From assembly GCA_050014355.1 (NCBI GenBank), contig JBEKDL010000025.1, positions 1 to 25,978 of the forward strand: DNA of 25,978 nt. Reading direction: 5' to 3'. Below the pieces are notes generated by a model that worked only from the letters and a program-made list of their open reading frames with translations, was not told where the DNA came from and did not search any database. Shown one piece after another: positions 9,001-15,871 of the stretch. Position numbers and translations under genes: made by a program. Numbering within the stretch: position 1 is the first letter of the stretch; the number at the start of each line of letters is the position of its first letter. Source of the stretch: Fen-1077 sp050014355. GTDB taxonomy: Bacteria; Chloroflexota; Dehalococcoidia; Dehalococcoidales; RBG-16-60-22.

Positions 9001-9089
9001 AGAATAGCACATACTACTAGAAATGTCAATATAAACTACCAAATATATACTACTAAACTATTGACAAACTGGCAGATAAGTAGTAGAAT
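9001..9089. promoter_or_regulatory. Divergent promoters with TACTAC operators between Xre and the early genes
   Basis: Leftward: TTGACA (9029-9024), 17 bp, TATTCT (9006-9001) with TGC before it; the start would fall at ~8994, the A of the Xre ATG. Rightward: TTGACA (9061-9066), 17 bp, TAGAAT (9084-9089); start ~9096. TACTACTA recurs at 9012 and 9048, the related ACTACCA at 9035, and TAGTAG in inverse orientation at 9081. One or more copies overlap each promoter, as expected for repressor sites. Confidence 0.75.
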
Positions 9090-9120
9090 GATGGTAGATA
9101 AGTGAGAGGGGGATACGGAA

Positions 9121-9375
9121 ATGACAGCCTTAATAGCGGAAAGAAAACCCCAGACCCAGACAACCGAGATTCTTACCTGCCAACACTGTGGATATACCGG
9201 GGAGGATGTTATCACGATTACGGAATATGTGGGCGGCCAGGGATATGTTACCCGGACTTGCTGTGCTGATGAAGTCGCCTGCTGGGCCCGTTGGGACAAG
9301 ACTAACGGATTTGAAGACACACCAGCTATCAAAGAAATTCAGGCCAGGGAGGTGAGACATGGCAGAGCGATGTAA
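9121..9375 (+). CDS. Small cysteine-rich protein, unknown function
   Basis: An 84-residue product with no family I can name. Cys20-x2-Cys23, then Cys47/Cys48 and Cys54, suggest a zinc-binding fold. It has a strong ribosome site (GAGAGGGGG, 7 nt before ATG) and a near-consensus promoter upstream, so it is a real early gene of the element. It overlaps the next ORF by 17 bp. Confidence 0.75.
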   Translation: MTALIAERKPQTQTTEILTCQHCGYTGEDVITITEYVGGQGYVTRTCCADEVACWARWDKTNGFEDTPAIKEIQAREVRHGRAM

Positions 9376-9817
9376 GTTGAAAGTTATCGAAGTCAAAGAG
9401 CCGCGCCAGGTGGGGCAGGCTGAAGTCCTGGAGTTCCTGGCTACCGGCGACCCTGGAAATAAGACCCTGAAGTACGGTGCCTGGACTAAGATACTCTACG
9501 AGTACATCAAGAAAGGTGCCGTCATCGATGCCGAGATAGAGACGAAGATATCCGATAAGACGGACCCGGGCGGTGAGCACTATGTCAGCCGCCGGATCAT
9601 GCAACTCTACATCGATGGCCAGCCGGTTATCAAGAAAGCCGGTACCGGCCGTGCCTGGGGAAAGTCCCCGGAGGAAATCAGGATTGAGCGGGCCAGCATC
9701 GAGGCCCAGGTCGCGGTCAAAGCGATCACTGACCTGGAGGCTGCCGGCAAGACCGTCCGGACAGAGTTGCTTATATTGAGAGACGCCTGGCTGAAGAAAG
9801 CATTGAAAGGGGGGTAA
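9359..9817 (+). CDS. Hypothetical element protein (152 aa)
   Basis: I do not recognise it with certainty. The N-terminal ~95 residues look beta-rich (LKVIEVKEPRQVG, TLKYGAWTKILYEYI, VIDAEIETKI, IMQLYIDGQPVI), a pattern compatible with an OB-like nucleic-acid-binding fold. The last ~50 residues form an Ala/Glu-rich helix ending in basic residues. Position directly after a repressor-controlled promoter suggests an early DNA-metabolism role, which is inference only. The start ATG at 9359 overlaps the 9121 gene; GGGAGGTGAGAC provides the ribosome site. Confidence 0.75.
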   Translation: MAERCKLKVIEVKEPRQVGQAEVLEFLATGDPGNKTLKYGAWTKILYEYIKKGAVIDAEIETKISDKTDPGGEHYVSRRIMQLYIDGQPVIKKAGTGRAWGKSPEEIRIERASIEAQVAVKAITDLEAAGKTVRTELLILRDAWLKKALKGG

Positions 9818-9828
9818 ATTTTGAGAGA

Positions 9829-9858
9829 ATGACCAATGCGGGCTGTCCCATGTATAAT
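9829..9858 (+). promoter_or_regulatory. Possible promoter before the 9884 gene
   Basis: ATGACC (9829-9834), 18 bp, perfect TATAAT (9853-9858). The -35 matches at four of six positions. It lies between two element genes, 26 bp before the next start codon. Confidence 0.5.
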
Positions 9859-9883
9859 AAGGATTTTAAGGAGGGAATCGAAA

Positions 9884-10165
9884 ATGGTTACCAAAACAGA
9901 AGGATATATTAATCAGAGTGGTCTACAATTCAAAGTAACATGGGAGGAACCGGAAGGGCACAGGGAGAAGATTCTTAATTCAATCTTAGATGATATTGGC
10001 CTTTCGGGAGAATCCCGGGAAGCAACCCGTAAGCACCTTATTGCTATGATCGATAGTGACCCGATGATGCTCGATATTGGAGTCGATGAGCTTTCAATAT
10101 CTGCTTCTACCTACTCCGAAGGATTTGAAGACGGCATGTCCCAGCCTAAATCTTCTCAACAATGA
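9884..10165 (+). CDS. Small acidic protein, paralogue A
   Basis: 93 residues, unknown function. The start is ATG 9884, set by the strong ribosome site AAGGAGGG; a longer frame from 9836 has no such site. It is a paralogue of the 10388 product: both share an LDD-(I/M)-GL core, REATRK about 15 residues later, and a C-terminal SxxYxEGF/Y...G ending. The two genes are separated by an integrase-domain remnant and a tandem repeat. Confidence 0.8.
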   Translation: MVTKTEGYINQSGLQFKVTWEEPEGHREKILNSILDDIGLSGESREATRKHLIAMIDSDPMMLDIGVDELSISASTYSEGFEDGMSQPKSSQQ

Positions 10166-10171
10166 TAAGAG

Positions 10172-10302
10172 GGCTGGCGGCTCCAGGTTTATAAGGGCCC
10201 GACAGAAAGCGCCGGCGGCACCTCGAGACGGCGAAAGGCTGCGAGTCTGACGCGAAGCATCGCCTGACCGAGCTCTTGGAGAAAGTAAGACTGGGGAAAT
10301 AA
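10172..10302 (+). pseudogene. Remnant of a second tyrosine-integrase arm-binding domain
   Basis: The reading GWRLQVYKG (10172-10198), then after a one-base slip DRKRRRHLETAKG and DAKHRLTELLEKV up to TAA at 10300, lines up with residues 11-54 of the element's own integrase (SWQIQIYTG, DGKPRRHFETVRG, DAQRRLTELLASI). It has no start codon of its own, a frame change near 10195-10200 and no catalytic domain. It is either a leftover of an earlier integrase or a recruited arm-site-binding fragment. Confidence 0.65.
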
Positions 10303-10367
10303 TCTTCCCAGCTTGAGAAGTAAAAAGTAAGACTGGGGAAATAATCTTCCCAGCTTGAGAAGTAAAA
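10284..10367 (+). repeat. Two perfect tandem copies of a 42-bp hairpin unit
   Basis: 10284-10325 and 10326-10367 are identical. Each holds an imperfect palindrome (CTGGGGAA ... CTTCCCAG; about 7 paired bases). The array starts inside the end of the integrase remnant and ends 20 bp before ATG 10388, so it sits in that gene's 5' untranslated region. It could be a recent slippage duplication or a protein-binding/iteron-like site. Confidence 0.9.
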
Positions 10368-10387
10368 AGAAAGAAGGGATAAAAAAC

Positions 10388-10651
10388 ATGACAACGAAAA
10401 GAAGCTATCAGTTACACTGGGATAAAGATGACCCGGCCACGCCGGCATTGATCGAGCCGCTGCTGGATGATATGGGGCTGGGGGAGGATGGCGGCAAAGA
10501 TGAACTGGAAGCGCGAGAAGCAACCAGGAAATATATGGTAGAGTTAATCAAAGAGGAACCCGGTGAGTATACGATGACGATTATAGAAGGTGAGGCCTCT
10601 TCCTTCTACGAAGGATATCTCAGGGGAATCCAAACACGGAACAAGGCTTAG
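10388..10651 (+). CDS. Small acidic protein, paralogue B
   Basis: 87 residues, function unknown, paralogue of the 9884 product (shared LDDMGL, REATRKYMVELI, EASSFYEGYLRGI). It carries a slightly longer Gly/Glu linker after LDD. ATG 10388 with AGAAGGGAT 7 nt upstream is preferred over a start at 10355 inside the tandem repeat. Last gene of the rightward early block; it ends against convergent genes. Confidence 0.78.
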   Translation: MTTKRSYQLHWDKDDPATPALIEPLLDDMGLGEDGGKDELEAREATRKYMVELIKEEPGEYTMTIIEGEASSFYEGYLRGIQTRNKA

Positions 10652-10659
10652 TCTTTTTT

Positions 10660-10719
10660 AATCGCTCCCAGCCTCATCTCATCCAGCCTGGCACGCCAGA
10701 GACGGGGCTGGGAGCGATT
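10660..10719. repeat. 14-bp perfect inverted repeat between convergent genes
   Basis: AATCGCTCCCAGCC (10660-10673) and its complement (10706-10719) enclose 32 bp. A T-run lies just left of it (10654-10659), which would follow neither strand's hairpin as a U-tract, so it is at best a Rho-independent-like pause. The right arm lies within the C-terminal codons of the minus-strand gene. Confidence 0.7.
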
Positions 10720-11440
10720 CCTTTGCGGGGGCCTTTTCAGAGAGTGTCTTTCTCCGGTTCCTCTTCCAGTTCTTGTAGGTTGTACCGACGTGCTTTTTAT
10801 AATGGCAGGACTGATATTTCCCACAGTCCAGGCAGTTCAGCCACCGCGGGCATGGCCCGCTGCTAATGTAGCTTACGGCCGATTTGATGCAGCGCCTGAT
10901 TTTAGGAACTTCAATATCCAGATGGCGCGCGAGATCTTCTTCCGGTATGCTTCTGCAGTAATAATCTTCGACGAGGTATCTGTCAAGGCCACAGCGGGTG
11001 AGTCGACTGTCTATCTCGGCGGCCAGTTCTGCAGACTTGGTAAAATACGCACTGGTTCTTTGAATGCCTGTTTGCACTACCGGACTATCGACATAGCCGC
11101 TATTTTTCGGGTCCGGGGGATAATGGCCGGCCCGTAGCATTGGAAGGTGAATGAGCAGGAAAATCATTTGCTCATAAGTGAACCGTATATAGCGTGGAGC
11201 GAACCAGGGAATATCCGGTGATTGCGCCGGAGGTGCCTGCGAATCGACGGCCGGATGCCGGTGCGCTACTGCGGGCATTTCACTTCTAGCCCCGCATTGG
11301 AGGCAAGCAAGTTCATCTTCATCAATAAAGAGCCTTCCGCCGCATCTTTTGCAGGTCAACAGAGATGAATTTTCTAGCAGGTCCATCTTGCAGCGTGTTT
11401 TTCCAGCTTTCTTTACCTGTCCACTTTGTCCATTTTTCAA
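10679..11440 (-). CDS. Zinc-ribbon protein with sigma-region-4-like HTH, probable phage regulator
   Basis: 253 residues. The N-terminal zinc ribbon is CKRCGG (residues ~30-35) with LACLQCG about 15 residues later. The middle (~145-190) reads as an HTH of the sigma-70 region 4/ArpU type (LVEDYYCRSIPEEDLARHL, then VPKIRRCIKSAVSYI). A second Cys set follows (CPRWLNCLDCGKYQSC) and then a basic tail. This layout suggests a DNA-binding transcription regulator at the end of the leftward operon; the target is unknown. Start is uncertain: ATG 11440 or ATG 11386, neither with a good ribosome site. Confidence 0.7.
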   Translation of the reverse strand: MKNGQSGQVKKAGKTRCKMDLLENSSLLTCKRCGGRLFIDEDELACLQCGARSEMPAVAHRHPAVDSQAPPAQSPDIPWFAPRYIRFTYEQMIFLLIHLPMLRAGHYPPDPKNSGYVDSPVVQTGIQRTSAYFTKSAELAAEIDSRLTRCGLDRYLVEDYYCRSIPEEDLARHLDIEVPKIRRCIKSAVSYISSGPCPRWLNCLDCGKYQSCHYKKHVGTTYKNWKRNRRKTLSEKAPAKESLPAPSLACQAG

Positions 11441-11494
11441 AGGAAAATTACATTAATATCGCGCGCGAGGATTATTTCATGAGAAATTTCACTT

Positions 11495-12220
11495 TTATTG
11501 CGCCTGGTTAAGGCAATTTTTCTTATGTCTGGAAAGCGAACTCCGGGACACGCTAAACTGACTCTCAATATCGCGTAAAGGCTTACCGTTTTTCAGTAAT
11601 CCGTTTATTGTCTCAACATCGGCATGAGAGCAGACACAGCAGGTCCCTACCTCGATTTCAGGATCATCCTCTAATACCAGGAGCCCTTCAGCTTTACGAA
11701 GCGGCAACTGGGGCAGTCCCTTTTCCATGTCCGCCAAAATACCACGGGCCCACTTCAAATTGATAAAAGCCCGGGCAGCCATGTCATCTGAAGAGACCGT
11801 TCCATCCTTCATACGTAAGAAGGGACAGCCTACGAAGTCACTACCCAGATAATCGGCGGGAGTACCTCTCACGTTCCAGGCAAAATTCTGGATATCGCTG
11901 AAACCGGCATAGCAGTTCTCCTGGAGCTTGGGAAGTTCCTTTGCCCTCTCCAGAATAAGCGTCAGAGCCTCTACGATGCTGTCTCTCGCCTTCAAGAAAG
12001 CGTCTATTGCTTCATTCTGCTGTTTTACTTTTTCCTTGATTTTGGCAGCTTTGTCTCTTAACTTCTGCCTTTCATCCGCTATCTTTTGAAGCTGCTCACG
12101 TCTTTCATCCATACCAATCTGGGCTTGCAATTCTGCCTCTTCCTTTAAAAGAGGTGCCGGGTCCTGACCTGTTTCGAGCGCCTTAACTATTTTCTTTTCT
12201 ATCTCTGCGATCGTTGTCAT
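11495..12220 (-). CDS. Coiled-coil protein with C-terminal zinc/HTH motif
   Basis: 241 residues. Residues ~1-100 form a long charged coiled coil (EELQ/ERQK heptads), the middle is unassigned, and the end (CCVCSHADVETINGLL, RDIESQF, SVSRSSLSRHKKNC) matches a small Cys-HTH module common in phage proteins, in which a CxxC pair and a His/Cys tail frame a helix-turn-helix. DNA binding is likely; a terminase-small-subunit-like role is possible but nothing terminase-like accompanies it. The strong ribosome site GGAGGTGA precedes ATG 12220. It is part of the leftward operon. Confidence 0.72.
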   Translation of the reverse strand: MTTIAEIEKKIVKALETGQDPAPLLKEEAELQAQIGMDERREQLQKIADERQKLRDKAAKIKEKVKQQNEAIDAFLKARDSIVEALTLILERAKELPKLQENCYAGFSDIQNFAWNVRGTPADYLGSDFVGCPFLRMKDGTVSSDDMAARAFINLKWARGILADMEKGLPQLPLRKAEGLLVLEDDPEIEVGTCCVCSHADVETINGLLKNGKPLRDIESQFSVSRSSLSRHKKNCLNQAQ

Positions 12221-12250
12221 TTTTGTCTCACCTCCGAAAATTGGTGGCCC

Positions 12251-12310
12251 CTGGTGGCAGCGCAGGAAGCATAGGGCGGCGAACGATTCCGCCCTCTAAA
12301 CTGCCACCAG
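12251..12310 (-). promoter_or_regulatory. Structured leader before the 12220 gene
   Basis: A perfect 10-bp pair CTGGTGGCAG/CTGCCACCAG (12251-12260, 12301-12310) encloses a second 7-bp pair AGGGCGG/CCGCCCT (12273-12279, 12289-12295). The 227-bp gap 12221-12447 has no convincing gene; this structure is its only notable content. It might be a processing site or translational control element in the tail-operon mRNA. Confidence 0.6.
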
Positions 12311-12447
12311 AAAGGCCATGTCTCTTGCCTTTATTTATTTTACGAAGACAGCCTTAGCAGGAAGAGCTTTCCGAAGAGGCTCATACTGGGTAGGAGAGGA
12401 CCCGGGTATTTTGCCAAAGCCTCCCTACCAAGGCTGGAGCTCCCTTT

Positions 12448-12927
12448 TTACCTCACCTGCAGCGCTACAATTACCTCTTGAAGCGTGTTATAAGGTTTTT
12501 CGTCTGTAATCCTCTCGAGAGACCTTATTGCTTCGGGCGGCGCGTTCGCTGCTTTGGCGCAGTCCAATATCTGAGCCTTTACACAAGGATATTTCAGCTT
12601 CGCAATAAGCATCTGGATATCTCCAACCGTTAAAATCTTCGGCTTGGCACCAGCTCCAGGATCCCCTATGACAGGATTCGACTCCCTCCACTCGCCGGTA
12701 ACTGCGATTTCTAACTCGCGCTCGGTCCATTCCGGGTGCATTCGCCGAAAGGCTTCTTTGAGTTGGCTGTCAATAGCCGTCTTCCTCGAGGAGGCTTCAA
12801 GTTGACTTTTCACCGGTGATTCAAGGGGGTAGAATTCGCGGATTCTCACATTGCTAACCCCGGAATCACTTCCTACTTCACTGATGAGGATTAGCTTTCC
12901 ATTTTCACCTATTTTGTAATTCTTCAT
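12448..12927 (-). CDS. Hypothetical element protein with DUF2795-like C-terminus
   Basis: 159 residues. Residues ~98-157 (TVGDIQMLIAKLKYPCVKAQ, then ILDCAKAANAPPEAIRSLER and YNTLQEVIVAL) fit the DUF2795 pattern of a short helical domain with a conserved YP and a terminal Tyr motif; that assignment is by eye. The N-terminal ~95 residues are unassigned. A strong AAAAGGAGG ribosome site stands before ATG 12927. It lies 15 bp after the tape-measure gene, so the two are cotranscribed. Confidence 0.72.
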   Translation of the reverse strand: MKNYKIGENGKLILISEVGSDSGVSNVRIREFYPLESPVKSQLEASSRKTAIDSQLKEAFRRMHPEWTERELEIAVTGEWRESNPVIGDPGAGAKPKILTVGDIQMLIAKLKYPCVKAQILDCAKAANAPPEAIRSLERITDEKPYNTLQEVIVALQVR

Positions 12928-12942
12928 TCTTCCAACCTCCTT

Positions 12943-14514
12943 TTAAGTTACCCCCAGGACACGCGCTTTGGTCTTCTGAAGATAGTAGAGCTGTTTGGCT
13001 ATCTTGTTGACGTCAGACTCATCCCGGACCGTGAGCTGCGCGATATGGAAATGCTGCGTGATATTGCCGCCGGTGCCGGCCGGTGAAATTCTCTCCGGCT
13101 GGCCGTTCGCCGCGGCTACGGCATACGGCTGCATCGTGGAAAGCCTGGTCAGAAGCGTCGGTTCGGTTATCAGGCCGCCGGTGTCGTAAGTCGTACCCTG
13201 TGGAAGATATGATTCAGTGACGAATTGCTTTTTTAAATAAGCGACAAAACCATCCCACCATGATTGAGATGAGGGAGATGACGCAGGTGTGCCCGGAGTC
13301 TCTGTTGTGGGCGCCGCTAATCCTAAATCTACAAGCTTTTGATGTATTGTATCAGCATCAGCACCCAACTGCTCCAGCCCCCAGGTGATGTTTTTGATGC
13401 TTATTTCAGCGGCAGTTTCCATCCCGGTAAAAGCGGCCGGGGAACTACTTCCTAAATTTTGTATCGCTGCATTGGCGTTATTTGCCGCCGTTGCTTCATT
13501 GGTTAAATTACCAATCAGGTCCTTAACTGCAACGCCGGCCAGAACCGTGGCGGCCGCCATACCCGCGAGGATAGCCCAACCTGCCGGGCCCATAACCACG
13601 TAAACGGCTACCTGCGCCGCTACCTGTGCATAAAGCACCGAAATATAAGACCACAATGCCGTAGCTCCTGCGACTAATCGTGGGATTAACTGTGCCGTTA
13701 TCGCCAGCGATGTGAGACCGATGGCCGTGGCTGCCGCCCCGGCTACCGTCGCGATGATAACGAACGCATCCTTTACCGCCGGGTATTCATTCAGCCAGTC
13801 CATAAAGTCAGTGACGATAAGCTCCAGATTTTTTATCACTGTTGTTACCGGCGGCAAGAGCACGCCGCCGATATCCTGTGATAACAAGACAACTGTGTTC
13901 TTAAACTGGGTGAAGGGGTTGGCAGTAGCTTCGGCTGCGCCCTTTACTCTCTCGAAGACATATTCAAGAGCTTCCATCCCGGTAACGCCTTTGGGAATGT
14001 CAATACCGAACATGGTTTTTAAACGTGTAGAAAAACCGTCATAGGCATCGGCAGCATATCTGGCGGCAGTAGTAACGTCCATATTCCCGGCCGCGGCTAA
14101 ATCGAGAACTCCCGGCAGGGCTTTCATAGCGTCAGAGTAACTTCCCGTCATTATCACCAGGCGGTTCAGAGCGTTGTAGACATCGTTATTAGAATAGCTG
14201 GTCAAAGACATCTCATTTTGAACCAGGGCACTTATTTGCCCGCTGACGGAATCGTAGCTGACGCCGATATTCGCCATGGATTGAGCGAGCCGTGCCTGCG
14301 CTTCTCGTGCGTTTTCCGCCGCAAAAACCGATACAGTTAAAGCGCCGGTGATGGCCGCTCCCAAGCCTGTCCAGGCAAGAGCGCCGGCCTTGATGTCATC
14401 TGTCATCTGCTGCGTGGCCTGCAGGGTCTTGGCCTGTATGTCCTTAAGAGCTGAATCGTAATCACTTACATTCAGTGACATCTTCATTACAAGGTCCCCA
14501 ACGGAAATGCTCAT
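12943..14514 (-). CDS. Phage tail tape measure protein (short)
   Basis: Tape measure proteins set tail length and enter the host envelope at DNA injection. This one has 523 residues, at the short end of the family. It begins with the usual VGDLVMKMSLNVSDYDSALK and a helical, Gln/Ala/Thr-rich segment. Hydrophobic stretches lie at ~43-66 (LAWTGLGAAITGALTVSVFA), ~250-280 (FVIIATVAGAAATAIGLTSL) and ~300-330 (VYVVMGPAGWAILAGMAAAT). ATG 14514 overlaps the stop of the GT frame (ATGA), the classical gene order chaperone-GT-tape measure. No tail tube or tip protein is recognisable nearby, so what it would measure here is unclear. Confidence 0.85.
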   Translation of the reverse strand: MSISVGDLVMKMSLNVSDYDSALKDIQAKTLQATQQMTDDIKAGALAWTGLGAAITGALTVSVFAAENAREAQARLAQSMANIGVSYDSVSGQISALVQNEMSLTSYSNNDVYNALNRLVIMTGSYSDAMKALPGVLDLAAAGNMDVTTAARYAADAYDGFSTRLKTMFGIDIPKGVTGMEALEYVFERVKGAAEATANPFTQFKNTVVLLSQDIGGVLLPPVTTVIKNLELIVTDFMDWLNEYPAVKDAFVIIATVAGAAATAIGLTSLAITAQLIPRLVAGATALWSYISVLYAQVAAQVAVYVVMGPAGWAILAGMAAATVLAGVAVKDLIGNLTNEATAANNANAAIQNLGSSSPAAFTGMETAAEISIKNITWGLEQLGADADTIHQKLVDLGLAAPTTETPGTPASSPSSQSWWDGFVAYLKKQFVTESYLPQGTTYDTGGLITEPTLLTRLSTMQPYAVAAANGQPERISPAGTGGNITQHFHIAQLTVRDESDVNKIAKQLYYLQKTKARVLGVT

Positions 14515-15136
14515 CGCTTTTTCTCCACCTTTATTCCTGCCTGTTGGAAAAGCTCTTTATCAGTTACCCTACGCGCACCTTCGCTGCCGACGCTCTTAAT
14601 CGTATCGAGATCCCTCTTCTTTCTGGCGATGAGTTTCTCGAGCATGAGATTGAAGAGCTCGTCGGTCCAGTTGTTGACGATGTAGTCCGGCGGCAGGTGC
14701 CACTCGGCCAGAATGAACTCGAAGACATCTCCTATTGTTCCGGTCTGGGAGCTATCCGCTTCATGGATTTGGCGAGGCTGGTTACCAAAGGGAAGGCCAC
14801 CTCGACTATCTGCCAGAAAGCCGTGGCCATTTCCATGTCAGATGCCTGGGCTAGGATTTCCTCCCGGTTCAGTTCCCGGGCATAATCAAAGACCAGGTCG
14901 ACTATCTGGTCAGGCATAACCACCAGCGTAGCATTCAAGGTCTCCCTGAACTCATCGGGGTTATTTGTGATTGCCTTTGGAATTTTGGCGAGGATTTTGA
15001 TGAGTTTCTGCCGCCATGCCCGCGACTCCTTGATTACCAGCAGCTTGACCAGGTATTTCTGGCCGCCCAGGATGAGCTCCAGCGGCGCCTGCGCTATTTT
15101 GTCGTCTTCGGTGCGTTTCGTTGCTTCTTCTACCAT
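14511..15136 (-). CDS. Tail assembly chaperone GT, frameshift product
   Basis: Reading G from 15136 and slipping -1 at 14786-14792 gives about 208 residues: 117 from the G frame, then 91 from the T frame (GNQPRQIHEADSSQTGTIGD, later EWHLPPDYIVNNWTDEL and a basic end). The T frame is open across the overlap, has no start codon or ribosome site of its own at the right place, and stops at 14511 overlapping the tape measure start. In lambda-like phages the T part recruits tail tube protein to the tape measure-G complex. Confidence 0.82.
14732..15136 (-). CDS. Tail assembly chaperone G
   Basis: 134 residues, mostly helical. It opens with a short beta region (LELILGGQKYLVKLLVIKES), as in other siphovirus G-type chaperones. 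ATG 15136 has AAAGGAGAAG upstream. It directly precedes and overlaps the GT extension and then the tape measure gene. It coats the tape measure protein during tail assembly. Identification rests on gene order, size and the -1 frame extension more than on sequence motifs. Confidence 0.8.
   Translation of the reverse strand: MVEEATKRTEDDKIAQAPLELILGGQKYLVKLLVIKESRAWRQKLIKILAKIPKAITNNPDEFRETLNATLVVMPDQIVDLVFDYARELNREEILAQASDMEMATAFWQIVEVAFPLVTSLAKSMKRIAPRPEQ
14786..14792 (-). promoter_or_regulatory. Slippery heptamer C CCT TTG for -1 frameshifting
   Basis: Minus strand CCCTTTG, in the G reading frame as TTC CCT TTG, i.e. X XXY YYZ in the correct register. A -1 slip joins G to the T frame after Leu117. 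The G stop lies ~52 nt further on. Confidence 0.78.
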
Positions 15137-15182
15137 TCGTCTTCTCCTTTTTAAAAATTATTATTATTCATTTCACGTAAAA

Positions 15183-15235
15183 TAAAAAAAGGTGTATCGG
15201 GGGACCATTCCCGCGAAATACACCTCTCTCCTTTT
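15183..15235 (-). terminator. Intrinsic terminator or attenuator before the G gene
   Basis: Minus strand: AGGTGTAT/ATACACCT (15235-15228, 15197-15190) with an inner CGGG/CCCG pair, followed by TTTTTTT (15189-15183). It follows the 53-residue ORF and precedes G by about 46 bp on the same strand, so it would limit transcription into the tail module unless antiterminated. Confidence 0.85.
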
Positions 15236-15260
15236 GAGTCAGTGCCTTAAGTTGTGTTTT

Positions 15261-15422
15261 TTACTGCTTGATTTTTACCTTTTCTCCTTCACTGTGCTTT
15301 AGATATACGATAGCATAATCTGAGACAGAAATCAAAACTTCGCCCCAGCCGGCGCGCTTTACCGGCTCCAGGTGCTTGATGATGAGCCGGATATCTTTCT
15401 CGGTGACCAGCGATTCAGCCAC
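15261..15422 (-). CDS. Small protein (53 aa), first gene of the leftward module
   Basis: GTG 15422 with GAGGAT 5 nt upstream, stop at 15261. The product begins MAESLVTEKDIRLIIKHLEP and ends in a Lys-rich beta-like strand. Unknown family. It has its own promoter upstream and a terminator downstream, which supports a real gene in spite of its size. Confidence 0.65.
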   Translation of the reverse strand: MAESLVTEKDIRLIIKHLEPVKRAGWGEVLISVSDYAIVYLKHSEGEKVKIKQ

Positions 15423-15441
15423 TTTTTATCCTCATCGCCAT

Positions 15442-15509
15442 ATTATATACACTATTTTTAGGCAAATTTCAAGTGTTAAATTGACGTTTAGTGCTCTAAA
15501 TGGTAATAT
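15442..15509. promoter_or_regulatory. Divergent promoters between the leftward module and the 15516 gene
   Basis: Rightward: TTGACG (15481-15486), 17 bp, TAATAT (15504-15509) with TGG before it; the start would fall on the ATG at 15516. Leftward: TTGAAA (15472-15467), then TATAAT (15447-15442, 19 bp) or TATATA (15449-15444, 17 bp). Confidence 0.65.
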
Positions 15510-15515
15510 TTATTT

Positions 15516-15722
15516 ATGCCGTATGAAGTCCAGGGAAAAACAATATTCGACTCCCGCGGGTTGCCGAGGTGCATCGTCTGCGGTGCTTTCGCGCCTTTTT
15601 ATTGTGATTACGAGATTGAGACCGGTAAGACCTGCGACGCGCCGCTGTGTGGCCGGTGCCGTTTCAACATGGGGGTAAAGGATTATTGCCCGGAACACGC
15701 GGGGAAACCATGCCTAAGGTAG
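15516..15722 (+). CDS. Small multi-cysteine zinc-binding protein
   Basis: 68 residues with Cys19-x2-Cys22, Cys30, Cys40, Cys45-x2-Cys48 and a closing YCPEH, enough for two zinc sites of a treble-clef or ribbon kind. Small proteins of this pattern are common in phages; function unknown. There is no ribosome site; the predicted transcript starts at the ATG, so it may be leaderless. The end overlaps the next ORF by 13 bp. Confidence 0.72.
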   Translation: MPYEVQGKTIFDSRGLPRCIVCGAFAPFYCDYEIETGKTCDAPLCGRCRFNMGVKDYCPEHAGKPCLR

Positions 15723-15871
15723 ATTTAGAACAACTCCGGCGCGAGATACGCCAGCTTAATCGGCACCAGGCCCTCTACAAAGTCCTCAAAGATGAGCTGG
15801 GCCAGCTTGGACATTGGAAACTCAAGGCCAGGGGGGATCCGGTTAAAGCCTTTCATTCCCGCGGTAAATAG
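15710..15871 (+). CDS. Small helical basic protein (53 aa)
   Basis: ATG 15710 with GGGG upstream, overlapping the 15516 gene and so translationally coupled. The sequence is a single charged helix (DLEQLRREIRQLNRHQALYK) followed by a short basic tail. Family not recognised. Longer readings from 15647 are in the wrong part of the upstream gene. Confidence 0.65.
   Translation: MPKVDLEQLRREIRQLNRHQALYKVLKDELGQLGHWKLKARGDPVKAFHSRGK

Noticed and set aside
10284..10367. CRISPR-like array
   Set aside because: Two adjacent copies with no spacer between them; simply a tandem duplication.
10654..10719. Bidirectional intrinsic terminator
   Set aside because: The inverted repeat is strong, but the only T-run lies on the wrong side for either strand.
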